Source of the DNA: JAGTVG01 sp964543195
GTDB taxonomy: Bacteria > Bacteroidota > Bacteroidia > Cytophagales > Cyclobacteriaceae
Direction: 5' to 3'
Length of the DNA stretch: 64,000 nt
Assembly (NCBI GenBank): GCA_964543195.1
Contig: CAZIXF010000027.1
Location: 5,236-69,235 of the forward strand
In this document: piece by piece, positions 8,066-16,964 of the stretch
Position numbering within the stretch: the first letter of the stretch is position 1
Layout of the letters: each line of letters begins with the position of its first letter
Notes under the pieces: model-generated
What the model was told of the DNA's origin: nothing
The model's input: only the letters and a program-made list of their open reading frames with translations
The model's database searches: none
Position numbers and translations under genes: made by a program

Positions 8066-8964
8066 ACTTTATCAATTAAATAAGCTATTTGAACAATAGG
8101 CAAATAAATAAATGAACTATACATGATCCACAATGCCGAATTTCTGTCGCATTTTTTCATCAACCTGAAAGTCTGTGCCAGGAACAAGACGCCACAAATG
8201 GTCGCAATCACAGCAGATGCAAGCCCTGTAAGTCCGAATATGGCCGGAAGCAGACCCAGAGGTATGAGAAACAAGGTATAGATCATGATCTGAAATGCAG
8301 TATTGATATCTTTTTTACCATTTCCAGGCAGGAGTTTAAATCCTGCCTTATTATAATCCTCATCGGCAATCCAGGCAATTGCCCAGAAATGCGGGAACTG
8401 CCAAACAAACTGGATGCCGAATAAAATTAACGCCTCATATGAAATGCTCCCTGTAGCTGCCGTCCATCCCAGCAGTGGGGGTAAGGCACCCGGGATGGCT
8501 CCTACCGGCACGGCAACCGGTCCTATCCTTTTCAGGGGGGTATAAACAAATGCATAGATGGCCAGTGATATCATCGATAATACAGCTGTAACAGGATTGA
8601 TAAATATCCACAAAAAGATAAACCCGGTTAATGCAAACAATATGGAAAAGACCAGTGCTTCATTCATGTTCAACCGGCTGGTGGGTAAAGGCCGGTTCCG
8701 GGTTCGTTTCATCACTTTGTCGAAATCCACTTCGAATACCTGGTTAAGGGCAACGGCACCGCCGGACATCATAAATCCCCCCAGGCAGAAGACAAGGAAA
8801 AGAATCCAGTCGAGCTGACCATTTATTCCCAGCACATAACCAAAGGCTGAGGAAAACACCACGAGAAATGTAAGCCGGAATTTCAATAATTCCATAAAGG
8901 CTTTGATCTTCTCTCCAATGATAACTGAGATATTTAATGTGCTTATATTGTTGTGATCCATCAA
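8062..8964 (-). CDS. ctaB: Protoheme IX farnesyltransferase (heme O synthase)
   Basis: The enzyme adds a farnesyl group to heme B to make heme O, the precursor of heme A for the oxidase encoded next to it. The UbiA-type first aspartate motif is clear: NQVFEVDFDKVMKRTRNRP (N74, E78, D82 and the following RT-x-RP). A second conserved region, FPHFWAIAWIADEDY, follows the middle loop. About eight or nine membrane helices; 300 residues, normal length. The start is two bases after the ctaA stop, and the stop overlaps the short subunit III gene. Symbol could also be given as cyoE. Confidence 0.96.
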   Translation of the reverse strand: MMDHNNISTLNISVIIGEKIKAFMELLKFRLTFLVVFSSAFGYVLGINGQLDWILFLVFCLGGFMMSGGAVALNQVFEVDFDKVMKRTRNRPLPTSRLNMNEALVFSILFALTGFIFLWIFINPVTAVLSMISLAIYAFVYTPLKRIGPVAVPVGAIPGALPPLLGWTAATGSISYEALILFGIQFVWQFPHFWAIAWIADEDYNKAGFKLLPGNGKKDINTAFQIMIYTLFLIPLGLLPAIFGLTGLASAVIATICGVLFLAQTFRLMKKCDRNSALWIMYSSFIYLPIVQIAYLIDKV

Positions 8965-8966
8965 TC

Positions 8967-10052
8967 TTAGTTTATTTTCTCCTTTCTTACCTTTACCGGT
9001 TTTTTATTATAATTATTAAGAGTGAACAGGGTTAAAAGCTGCATGCCAAATATGGCTACGGCAAATAACAAATGAGCAGGCTGAATATAGGCCGGGATAG
9101 CAAAGTATCCCATTATTGCACCCAATGCCACTTCAATCAATACCAGTGCAAGCAGTATATTGGCAAAATTCAATAATTTTAAATCGGCTTGTTTATTCCG
9201 GAATAAGACTAAAACAATCACCAGCTGGCATCCGATAATTATAATAGAAAATGACCGGTGAATAAAATATTTATTGCCAATTTCACTGATCCACAACTGG
9301 CGATCCTGATAATTGAAGCTTGCTGCAATGGTATCAATCGCCTCCCTCACCTGGGTCCCTAAAATGATCTGAATGACCAGAAATCCAAGTGATAATATCA
9401 TCAATGAATTCAGGACTCTCAAATCAGACATTTTCATGACCTTTAATTCGCTTCTTCTGGACCGGAACACCAGGTACACCAGTAAACCAATAATAACCAC
9501 GGCTATAAGCATATGGACGGTTACCATCCATGGAACCAGGTTGGTGGAAACCACAATAGATCCGATCCATCCCTGAAAAACCACCAGAAAGAATAACAAA
9601 AGGGAGAGCATAAATATTTTGCTGTCCGTCTTTATGTACTGATAGGAAGCGATCAGATTGACGATGATCAGAAGACCTATGATCGCACCTATCAGACGGT
9701 TAATATATTCAGTCCAGGTTTTTGTACTGTTGAACTCTGTCTTTTCAAGTATGGAAACATCACTACGAAGCACTTCAGCTTTCTTGTCTAAACCCAGTTT
9801 GTCCAGATATTGAGCAAATCGCTGATTTTTCTCTTTCCTGTACTCTACATATTTTTCTTTATAGTCTTCGGGTAATTGAGCTTCCTGAGTGGGTGGCACC
9901 CAGCTCCCGAAACATTTCGGCCAGTCGGGACATCCCATACCTGACCCGGTACTTCTGACGATACCCCCTACCAGTATCAGAAAGTAAACGGCAATTAGCG
10001 TGATCAGGCTTATCCGCCTGAAAAATACAGGTTTTTCGAATCGATTACTCAT
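8967..10052 (-). CDS. ctaA: Heme A synthase (COX15/CtaA)
   Basis: The protein oxidises heme O to heme A in the membrane. It shows GGIVRSTGSGMGCPDWPKCFGSW-type N-terminal sequence (GSGMGCPDWPKC near residues 36-47), the EYINRLIGAIIGLLI helix, and later HMLIAVV, IHRSFS and QPAHLLFA helices carrying the conserved heme-binding histidines. 361 residues with eight helices, longer than Bacillus CtaA because of a charged loop at about residues 55-110. Its ATG overlaps the ctaD stop (ATGA), so ctaD, ctaA, ctaB and subunit III form an overlapping chain. Confidence 0.96.
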   Translation of the reverse strand: MSNRFEKPVFFRRISLITLIAVYFLILVGGIVRSTGSGMGCPDWPKCFGSWVPPTQEAQLPEDYKEKYVEYRKEKNQRFAQYLDKLGLDKKAEVLRSDVSILEKTEFNSTKTWTEYINRLIGAIIGLLIIVNLIASYQYIKTDSKIFMLSLLLFFLVVFQGWIGSIVVSTNLVPWMVTVHMLIAVVIIGLLVYLVFRSRRSELKVMKMSDLRVLNSLMILSLGFLVIQIILGTQVREAIDTIAASFNYQDRQLWISEIGNKYFIHRSFSIIIIGCQLVIVLVLFRNKQADLKLLNFANILLALVLIEVALGAIMGYFAIPAYIQPAHLLFAVAIFGMQLLTLFTLNNYNKKPVKVRKEKIN

Positions 10053-11911
10053 TCAATGGCTTTTGTCTCTTCTTTTTTCTCTTTTTCCAGTTTTTCCTGC
10101 TCATGAGGCAGATTGGATTCAGGTGTCTCCGACAAGGGAATATGCTGGGGAACAGAATCCTCCCTTGCACCGGGCTTACTGTAGTCATAGGGCCACCGGT
10201 AAACTTTGGGTATTTCGCCGGGCCAGTTCCCATGGCCTACGAATCTTGGGGTGGTCCATTCAAGGGTGTTGGATTTCCAGGGATTTTTTGGAGCCAGACG
10301 ACCTCTGAACATACTGTAAAAAAAGTTGAAGATAAATATCAGCTGAGCACCAAAAGTTATGATAGCCGCTATGCTGATCAATGAATTCAGATCTGTGAAG
10401 ATATTGAATGCATCGAAATTAGTGAAGGAATAGTACCTTCTGGGAAATCCTGCAATTCCAATATAATGCATTGGAAAGAATACCATATAAATGCCGATAA
10501 AAGATATCCAGAAATGAACATATCCCAATCGTTCGTCCATCATCCTTCCGAACATTTTCGGGAACCAGTGATATATCCCTGCCACCATTCCGAAAAAGGA
10601 CGCACTCCCCATTACGAGGTGAAAATGAGCCACTACGAAATAGGTGTCATGCAATTGTATATCAATGGCCGAATTGCCAAGAAATATCCCGGTAAGTCCT
10701 CCCGATATAAAGAAAGATACCAGGCCGATAGAAAACAACATAGCCGGTGTAAATATGATGTTTCCGCGCCATAGGGTGGTCAGATAATTAAACACTTTTA
10801 CAGCACTCGGCACAGCTATAATGAGCGTAAGCAGCATAAAGATCGAGCCGAGGAAAGGATTGAGGCCTGAAACGAACATATGGTGGGCCCATACCACGAA
10901 CGACAGGATCGTTATTCCCAACAGAGAACCGATCATGGCCCGGTAACCGAAAATGGGTTTTCTTGCATTGGTGGCAATCACTTCGGAGGTAATACCCAAT
11001 GCCGGAAGCAACACGATGTATACTTCGGGATGACCCAGGAACCAGAATAGATGCTGGTATAATATGGGACTTCCTCCCAGGTTGGGCAAGGCCTCTCCAT
11101 TAATAAAGATTTGGGACAGGAAAAAACTGGTCCCGAAACTACGATCGAATATCAGTAAGAGGGCGGCGGCAAACAATACCGGAAATGAAAGCAATCCGAT
11201 CACGGCTGTAAGAAGCAGTGACCATATGGAGAGTGGTAGTCTGAGAAACGACATACCCTCGGTTCTCATATTTATGATCGTGGTGATATAATTAATGCCG
11301 GCCAGTAACGTGGAAGCAATGAACAGAGCCATCGACACGAGCCATAATGTCATTCCCAGTCCGGAACCGGCTATGGCCTGGGGCAGTGCGGATAAGGGAG
11401 GATAGACAACCCAACCCCCTGCTGCAGGTCCGGTCTCAATAAAAAGAGAAACGAACATAACCACTCCTGAAGCAAAGAACAACCAGTATGAAAGCATGTT
11501 CATAAAGGGAGAAGCCATGTCCCTGGCTCCTATTTGAAGGGGGATAAGGAAATTGCTGAACGTCCCGCTCAATCCGGCTGTCAATACAAAAAACACCATG
11601 ATCGTCCCATGCATGGTGACCAGGGCCAGGTAAAATTCAGGATCCAGTTGACCTGCGTCCGTGATCCACTTTCCCATTACCGGTCTTAACCATTCGAGAT
11701 TCATATCGGGAAATCCGAGCTGTAAACGGAAGATCAGAGATAACAAACCCCCGATAAATGCCCAGAAAATACCCGTAAAGAGGTATTGTTTGGAGATGGT
11801 TTTATGGTCGGTGCTGAATATATATTTGCTGATAAAACTTTGAGAATGATCGTGATCATGACCCTCTTCATGCGTAGTTAACTCTTTTTCTTCAATCGGC
11901 GTTTTCGGCAT
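10049..11911 (-). CDS. ctaD: Cytochrome c oxidase subunit I
   Basis: This is the catalytic subunit reducing oxygen to water and pumping protons. The ligands are visible: low-spin heme a His at 101 (TMHG) and 431, CuB His at 294 with the cross-linked Tyr at 298 (GHPEVYIV), CuB His 343-344 (WAHHMF), and heme a3 His 429 (VVAHFHL). E296 (GHPE) is the D-channel type glutamate region seen in A-type oxidases. 620 residues with about twelve helices plus a His/Asp/Glu-rich N-terminal segment and a charged C-terminal tail (EQEKLEKEKKEE). It lies 51 bases downstream of ctaC. Confidence 0.98.
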   Translation of the reverse strand: MPKTPIEEKELTTHEEGHDHDHSQSFISKYIFSTDHKTISKQYLFTGIFWAFIGGLLSLIFRLQLGFPDMNLEWLRPVMGKWITDAGQLDPEFYLALVTMHGTIMVFFVLTAGLSGTFSNFLIPLQIGARDMASPFMNMLSYWLFFASGVVMFVSLFIETGPAAGGWVVYPPLSALPQAIAGSGLGMTLWLVSMALFIASTLLAGINYITTIINMRTEGMSFLRLPLSIWSLLLTAVIGLLSFPVLFAAALLLIFDRSFGTSFFLSQIFINGEALPNLGGSPILYQHLFWFLGHPEVYIVLLPALGITSEVIATNARKPIFGYRAMIGSLLGITILSFVVWAHHMFVSGLNPFLGSIFMLLTLIIAVPSAVKVFNYLTTLWRGNIIFTPAMLFSIGLVSFFISGGLTGIFLGNSAIDIQLHDTYFVVAHFHLVMGSASFFGMVAGIYHWFPKMFGRMMDERLGYVHFWISFIGIYMVFFPMHYIGIAGFPRRYYSFTNFDAFNIFTDLNSLISIAAIITFGAQLIFIFNFFYSMFRGRLAPKNPWKSNTLEWTTPRFVGHGNWPGEIPKVYRWPYDYSKPGAREDSVPQHIPLSETPESNLPHEQEKLEKEKKEETKAIE

Positions 11912-11962
11912 TTTTAACTTTTTACTTTAAGTATCGGTGTAATGATAATTATTTGTTCGGCT

Positions 11963-13009
11963 TTATTGTTTTGGCTGTTGGTCCAGTCCGGTTTTTAATA
12001 AAGCAAGTTCTCTCAAATCCTGAGGAACTTTAGCCAGGTAATCGGGATTTTTGCTGAGCCATGATTCCTGTTCAGCTTTCCATTTTTCATATTCTTCGGG
12101 CTCCTGAACGATCACCATGAGCCTCATGGAAAAATGACCACGACCACAAACTTCCGCACAGGCTATTTCATAATTGAAATCCGGATTTCCCGTTTCTTCC
12201 CTCATCTCCGCTGTAGTTTTATTGGGTACAAACCAGAAACTGGTCGGCATTCCCGGTACCGCATCCATTTTAAGGCGGAAATGGGGTGCAAACACACTGT
12301 GCAACACGTCCCTCGACCTGATCTTGAACAGTACAGGTTTTCCTTTTGGCAGGTGAACCTGCATTGGTGAGAAATCGTCAAAAGACGCCCTGTCACGGAA
12401 ATCCATCCCAAATTGATTTACGGCATCCACAAGCCTGTAATCATAGGCACCCAACTGATCGTCTTCCCCCGGATAGCGCGCTTTCCAGGCAAATTGGTAA
12501 CCCATAATTTCTACCACCTCGGACTCTTCAGGAGGTGTGTCCATCACATCGTTCCAGATCTTCAATCCGCCGAAGATCAACAAGGTCAATACTACGGCAG
12601 GCACCAGGGTCCAGATGATCTCCAATCGATTATTTTCAGGAAAATATTCGGCTTTGGACTTTTCCTTATACCTGTATCGATACGAAAAGTAAAATAATAA
12701 TATCTGAGTAATAAAAAATACGGTTAAGGTCACTGCCATGGTAACCCAGAATATATTGTCAGTTAATATCCCATGGTCAGAAGCGACAGGCAGATTGTAC
12801 AGATCAAACCTGGTTACCGAGTACCAGATCATAGCGATAACTCCCACTATAAGAAAGAACAACAAGAGGAACGCATTGATGCGGTTACTTAAGGTGGCTC
12901 TTTTCTTGTAGGTCCCCTTTGCTACATCTACCAGAGCATGAATCCTGTAAACAATAGCAAGAATAGCAATGATCAATACTGATCCTATCAAAATAATAGA
13001 AATAACCAT
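11963..13009 (-). CDS. ctaC: Cytochrome c oxidase subunit II with CuA site
   Basis: The subunit takes electrons from cytochrome c through its CuA centre. The binding motif is intact: His 237 (VLHSVFAPHF) and CAEVCGRGHFSM with C284, E286 (carbonyl), C288, H292 and M295. There are four predicted membrane helices (about 3-23, 46-64, 85-108, 128-149) rather than the usual two. No cytochrome c domain is fused at the C-terminus, unlike classic caa3 subunit II, so the donor must be a separate cytochrome such as ActE or ActA. It starts a sub-block after a 96-base gap with a palindrome and a hairpin. Confidence 0.97.
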   Translation of the reverse strand: MVISIILIGSVLIIAILAIVYRIHALVDVAKGTYKKRATLSNRINAFLLLFFLIVGVIAMIWYSVTRFDLYNLPVASDHGILTDNIFWVTMAVTLTVFFITQILLFYFSYRYRYKEKSKAEYFPENNRLEIIWTLVPAVVLTLLIFGGLKIWNDVMDTPPEESEVVEIMGYQFAWKARYPGEDDQLGAYDYRLVDAVNQFGMDFRDRASFDDFSPMQVHLPKGKPVLFKIRSRDVLHSVFAPHFRLKMDAVPGMPTSFWFVPNKTTAEMREETGNPDFNYEIACAEVCGRGHFSMRLMVIVQEPEEYEKWKAEQESWLSKNPDYLAKVPQDLRELALLKTGLDQQPKQ

Positions 13010-13025
13010 ACTTTTTTATTTTTCA

Positions 13026-13071
13026 AACTTCGAAGTTAACCAATAAAGTCTTAATTATTAACCATTAAGAC
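13026..13071. promoter_or_regulatory. Palindrome and hairpin at the act/cta boundary
   Basis: Between actF and ctaC there is a perfect 12-base palindrome AACTTCGAAGTT (13026-13037). Just beside it is a perfect 8-base-pair hairpin: GTCTTAAT (13048-13055), an 8-base loop, ATTAAGAC (13064-13071). On the minus strand the hairpin is followed by TTTATT. It could be a processing site, a weak attenuator that lowers cta relative to act expression, or an operator. Seen directly; function inferred. Confidence 0.5.
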
Positions 13072-13105
13072 CTAATATTTGTTGGCACTAATAATATATT
13101 GTGTA

Positions 13106-14392
13106 TTAAATGTGATGATGCAGACTCTCTTCCATCATCGGATGATTTTTTGGAACCAATGATGCTTTGGTTAGCCCATTAAGAACCACAAAAAGAAAGA
13201 CAGAAAGGAATACCATAATGGTTCCAATCTCAAGGAAACCAAATCCGCCATTATCCTGAAGGGTCCCCGGCGTGATCATCAGGTAAAAATCCAACCAGTG
13301 TCCGAACAGGAGAATTGAACAGATTATTTTCAGGAACACACCATGCCGTTTGGCATCCCTTGTCATTAAGAGGAAAAATGGTAAAATAAAATTAAGTATT
13401 AAATTGAGGAAAAATATTGGCGAATAATAATCGCTGGTCAACCGCTCAACATAATATACGGTTTCTTCCGGAATGTTAGCATAATAGATCAGCATATACT
13501 GTGAAAACCATATGTATGTCCAGAATATACTGAAGGCAAAAATATATTTGCCCATATCATGAAGATGATTTTGATTGATCATGGGAAGATATCCCTGTTC
13601 CTTCAGCAATACCGTCATCAGCGTGATTGCGGCAAGGCCGGTTACAAACCAGCTCGCAAATATGTACCATCCGAAAATCGTGCTGAACCAGTGGGTATCG
13701 ATCGACATGATCCAGTCCCATGAAGCCACCGCAGATGAAAGAGCAAAAAATATGATATAGAGGGTGGAAAGCGTGATCAATCGTTTATGATGCTTCATCT
13801 CTCCATCCATATCCTGATCGTAATGTTCCTTCCGTATAATGAAAAAGAAGGCTATCCATACTGTAAAAAATATAAGAGACCGGATCACATAGAAAGTAAT
13901 ATTCAGGTAGGCCTCTTTTCCGGCAATGATCGGATCATAATCCGGGTTGAGTGATCCATCGGGGAGGGTTTTGATATAAAGTGATTTATCAAGCCAGTGA
14001 AACATGTGCCAGTGCCCGGTATAATTGGCAATGATGAATATCACAACCGTAAATCCAAAAGCATACGGAAGCCAATTCCCATAGGAAATAGGAATTCTGA
14101 GCAATGAGGCAGACCATCCGGCCTGAGCTACATATTGAACAGCAAAGAAAAATATTCCTATCAGGCCCAGTCCAATGAAATATACATTATTGATCCATAG
14201 ATCCACATAAAGTCTCTGCGACCAGTGAAAGGCATGATCCGCGGATGCATGAGCATGTTCTCCTTCTGTGCCATGGCCTCCTCCCAGATTCAATACGATA
14301 ATACCAATAACGATAAATGCCAGGCCGGCCAGGCCAAGGATCAGGAGCCGTTTTTTAAGTTTCGGTGTGAATTCAAACACTTCCTTATTCAT
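13106..14392 (-). CDS. actF: Alternative complex III subunit ActF (quinone-binding NrfD-like)
   Basis: A 428-residue integral membrane protein with about ten helices. It is the second NrfD-like subunit of alternative complex III and would help form a quinol site and transmembrane scaffold. Supporting phrases are HWSQRLYVDLWINNVYFIGLGLIG, GHWHMFHW, SAVASWDWIMSIDTHWFSTIFGWY and LFGHWLDFYLMITPG, which are typical of ActF (shown here in pieces). An N-terminal His/Glu-rich exported segment follows helix 1. It is the last act gene; ctaC follows after 96 bases. Confidence 0.92.
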   Translation of the reverse strand: MNKEVFEFTPKLKKRLLILGLAGLAFIVIGIIVLNLGGGHGTEGEHAHASADHAFHWSQRLYVDLWINNVYFIGLGLIGIFFFAVQYVAQAGWSASLLRIPISYGNWLPYAFGFTVVIFIIANYTGHWHMFHWLDKSLYIKTLPDGSLNPDYDPIIAGKEAYLNITFYVIRSLIFFTVWIAFFFIIRKEHYDQDMDGEMKHHKRLITLSTLYIIFFALSSAVASWDWIMSIDTHWFSTIFGWYIFASWFVTGLAAITLMTVLLKEQGYLPMINQNHLHDMGKYIFAFSIFWTYIWFSQYMLIYYANIPEETVYYVERLTSDYYSPIFFLNLILNFILPFFLLMTRDAKRHGVFLKIICSILLFGHWLDFYLMITPGTLQDNGGFGFLEIGTIMVFLSVFLFVVLNGLTKASLVPKNHPMMEESLHHHI

Positions 14393-14407
14393 GTGGATTA
14401 AAATCGT

Positions 14408-15034
14408 TTAATTCGCTTGACTTTGTAATGTTTGTACGTACCGGACTATTTTCCAGCGATCTACCGGATCAATTTGTGATGCATGCGGATACATCCGTCC
14501 CTTACCCATGGTAATCACATGAAAGATATGTCCTTCATTTAGATCCTTTACCCTTCCTGTATTATAGGCCGGCAGTCCCTTCATTACCTCTCCTACCGGT
14601 CCGTCACCCTGTCCGGTATCACCATGACAGGCAATGCAGTACACGTCATACAATTCTTTCCCCCGGGCCACTACCTGTTCCGTTGATTCAAGTGGATTTT
14701 TAACGATCCGGGCAGCCAGTTCAATACTATCTTTAGGAATCCTGTATGGAAGCCGGGAAGTCGCAGTCCTTTTTACCGTATTGGCAGGAGGCACCCGCAT
14801 ATTCATGCCATGAGGGTTATAGGGATTAGTACTGTAATATTCACCATATGGGTCATTATCTGAATCCACAAGGCTTCCGGCATCCTCATCGGTGATCTGT
14901 TTCAGGGGTTCATAAGGCACTGCATGGTACATATTCGGGGCAAATTCCATACCGGGATAATCCTCCTTTGCCCTGCAAGCCCAGCACATTCCACCAATTA
15001 AAAGGAATATTATGTATCGAAACGACCTGTTCAT
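14408..15034 (-). CDS. actE: Alternative complex III subunit ActE, monoheme cytochrome c lipoprotein
   Basis: The protein carries electrons from the complex toward the oxidase. It has a single CIACH heme motif (C133, C136, H137) in a class I cytochrome c domain with DGPVGEVMKG and a likely Met ligand in GRMYPHAS. The N-terminus is a short hydrophobic signal ending near C20 (CWAC), a loose lipobox that fits a lipid-anchored exported protein. Residues 24-100 form a Tyr/Pro/Asn-rich linker with FAPNMYHAVPYEP typical of ActE. 208 residues. It lies 15 bases upstream of actF. Confidence 0.94.
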   Translation of the reverse strand: MNRSFRYIIFLLIGGMCWACRAKEDYPGMEFAPNMYHAVPYEPLKQITDEDAGSLVDSDNDPYGEYYSTNPYNPHGMNMRVPPANTVKRTATSRLPYRIPKDSIELAARIVKNPLESTEQVVARGKELYDVYCIACHGDTGQGDGPVGEVMKGLPAYNTGRVKDLNEGHIFHVITMGKGRMYPHASQIDPVDRWKIVRYVQTLQSQAN

Positions 15035-15048
15035 ATAATTAATTTCTT

Positions 15049-15576
15049 TTAATCAAAAACCTTCTCATTTATTTCTTCTGCATTGGTCTCCTCCAGCACT
15101 TTCCGGATCTTATCTTTATCCTGCTTATTCGCCGCAATATCAAGGGCTATCACATGCTTGTCATTGGTGATCCGAATATCGAAGATCCTTGGTTTCTTAT
15201 AAGGTTTCAGATCACTGATGATCATAAAAGTCCCCACCATCCCCAGCGCAGAGATCAATACCGTCAGTTCGAAGGTGATCGGTATGAATACCGGCAGGGA
15301 AGCATGATTTTTCCCGCCTATTATCATGGGCCAGTCGATACCCATCATCCAGAACTGCATCCATAAGGCAAGTGTGGTTCCCAGCGCCCCAAAAAGAAAC
15401 GCAACGATAGGAAGTCTCGATCGCTTATATCCAAGTATACCGTCTATGCCGTGCAATGGAAATGGAGAAAAAACTTCATGTATCTTAAGTCCTGATTTGA
15501 TAATCTTGTCAGCAGATTTCACCACCTGATCCGCATCGCTATAGACACCCAATATGAAATTCTTATTTTTTTCCAT
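15049..15576 (-). CDS. actD: Alternative complex III subunit ActD (DUF3341)
   Basis: A 175-residue protein with a soluble N-terminal DUF3341 domain (GVYSDADQVVKSADKIIKSG ... EVFSPFPLHGID) and two membrane helices at about residues 57-76 and 96-118, the second beginning FIPITFELTVL. This matches ActD, a structural subunit of alternative complex III without cofactors. It ends 14 bases before actE and begins five bases after actC. A short cytosolic C-terminal domain (RIFDIRITNDKHV) follows. Confidence 0.95.
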   Translation of the reverse strand: MEKNKNFILGVYSDADQVVKSADKIIKSGLKIHEVFSPFPLHGIDGILGYKRSRLPIVAFLFGALGTTLALWMQFWMMGIDWPMIIGGKNHASLPVFIPITFELTVLISALGMVGTFMIISDLKPYKKPRIFDIRITNDKHVIALDIAANKQDKDKIRKVLEETNAEEINEKVFD

Positions 15577-15581
15577 CTTAC

Positions 15582-16955
15582 TTATTTCAATGTTTTTTTA
15601 TGGGTACTGTTATACTTCAGAATACTTTTTACTTCCGCAATATTGATCACCGGGAAAAATTTGGCGAACAGCAGAAATGCCGTAAAGAAAAATCCCAGTG
15701 AGAACAGGAATACACCTACATCGTAAAACGTAGGATAAAACATGGCCCAGCTTGAAGGAAGATAATCTCTGTGTAAAGAGGTTACGATGATCACGAAACG
15801 TTCGAACCACATTCCTATATTCACTACAATCGACAGGATAAAGGAAGCCACTATACTTGTTCTTATCTTCTTAACCCAGAACAGCTGGGGTGAGATCACA
15901 TTACAGGTCATCATAGTCCAGTAAGCCCACCAATAGGGGCCGGTGGCCCTGTTGATAAACGCATATTGTTCGGGAAGGACCTGTGAATACCATGCAATAA
16001 AAAATTCAGTGAGATACGCGATACCCACGATCGATCCGGTTATCAGGATGATGATGTTCATCATTTCTATATGATATACCGTAATGTAATCCTTAAGGCC
16101 CATTACATGCCTGGCCACCAGCATCAGGGTCATCACCATGGCAAAACCGGAGAATATGGCACCCGCCACAAAATAGGGTGGGAAAATGGTGGTATGCCAT
16201 CCCGGGATAACCGAGGTGGCAAAATCGAATGACACGATCGTATGCACGGAAAGTACCAGAGGAGTAGCCAGTCCGGCAAGGATCAGGGATACGCTTTCAT
16301 ATCGCTGCCAGGTACGGGCTGCACCGTCCCATCCGAAACTGAGCGCACCATAGATCATTTTTGAGATCTTATTCCGGGCACGGTCGCGGATGGTGGCAAA
16401 ATCCGGGATCAGACCGATATACCAGAACACCAACGATACTATAAAATACGTTGAAATGGCAAATACATCCCATAAAAGCGGGGAATTGAAATTCACCCAT
16501 AAGGAACCCCAGGTGTTGGGTAAGGGCATAGCCCAGTAAAACCCAACCCAGAGACGACCCATATGGAAACCGGGAAACATGGCCGCACAGATCACCGCGA
16601 AAATGGTCATGGCCTCTGCTGCACGGTTGATAGACATTCTCCATTTCTGCCTGAACAAGAGGAGTATCGCGGAAATCAGGGTTCCTGCATGACCGATACC
16701 GACCCACCAGACGAAATTCGTGATATCCCAGGCCCAGCCCACGGTTTTATTAAGCCCCCACATACCGATACCGTCCCATAATAAGATGATGAGTGCATAG
16801 GTGCCCACCGCCAGCACACTGAGTGAAATGGCCATTCCCATTAACCACGAACGGGAAGGTTTGGCTTCTACCTGTCGGCAGATGTCTTCCGATACGTCGG
16901 CAATTGATTTTCCACCCGTGACTAATGGTGGCCTTACCGGTGATACTACTTCCAT
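15582..16955 (-). CDS. actC: Alternative complex III subunit ActC (NrfD-like)
   Basis: This 457-residue polytopic protein has about ten helices and NrfD/PsrC-type sequence. Landmarks are WAWDITNFVWWVGIGHAGTL, FPGFHMGRLWVGFYWAMPLP, VLSVHTIVSFDFATSVIPGWH and MWFERFVIIV (each recognised in pieces). These carry the His, Asp and Glu residues proposed to form the quinol site and proton path in alternative complex III. It follows actB by nine bases. Standard length. Confidence 0.96.
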   Translation of the reverse strand: MEVVSPVRPPLVTGGKSIADVSEDICRQVEAKPSRSWLMGMAISLSVLAVGTYALIILLWDGIGMWGLNKTVGWAWDITNFVWWVGIGHAGTLISAILLLFRQKWRMSINRAAEAMTIFAVICAAMFPGFHMGRLWVGFYWAMPLPNTWGSLWVNFNSPLLWDVFAISTYFIVSLVFWYIGLIPDFATIRDRARNKISKMIYGALSFGWDGAARTWQRYESVSLILAGLATPLVLSVHTIVSFDFATSVIPGWHTTIFPPYFVAGAIFSGFAMVMTLMLVARHVMGLKDYITVYHIEMMNIIILITGSIVGIAYLTEFFIAWYSQVLPEQYAFINRATGPYWWAYWTMMTCNVISPQLFWVKKIRTSIVASFILSIVVNIGMWFERFVIIVTSLHRDYLPSSWAMFYPTFYDVGVFLFSLGFFFTAFLLFAKFFPVINIAEVKSILKYNSTHKKTLK

Positions 16956-16964
16956 AATTCGTTC

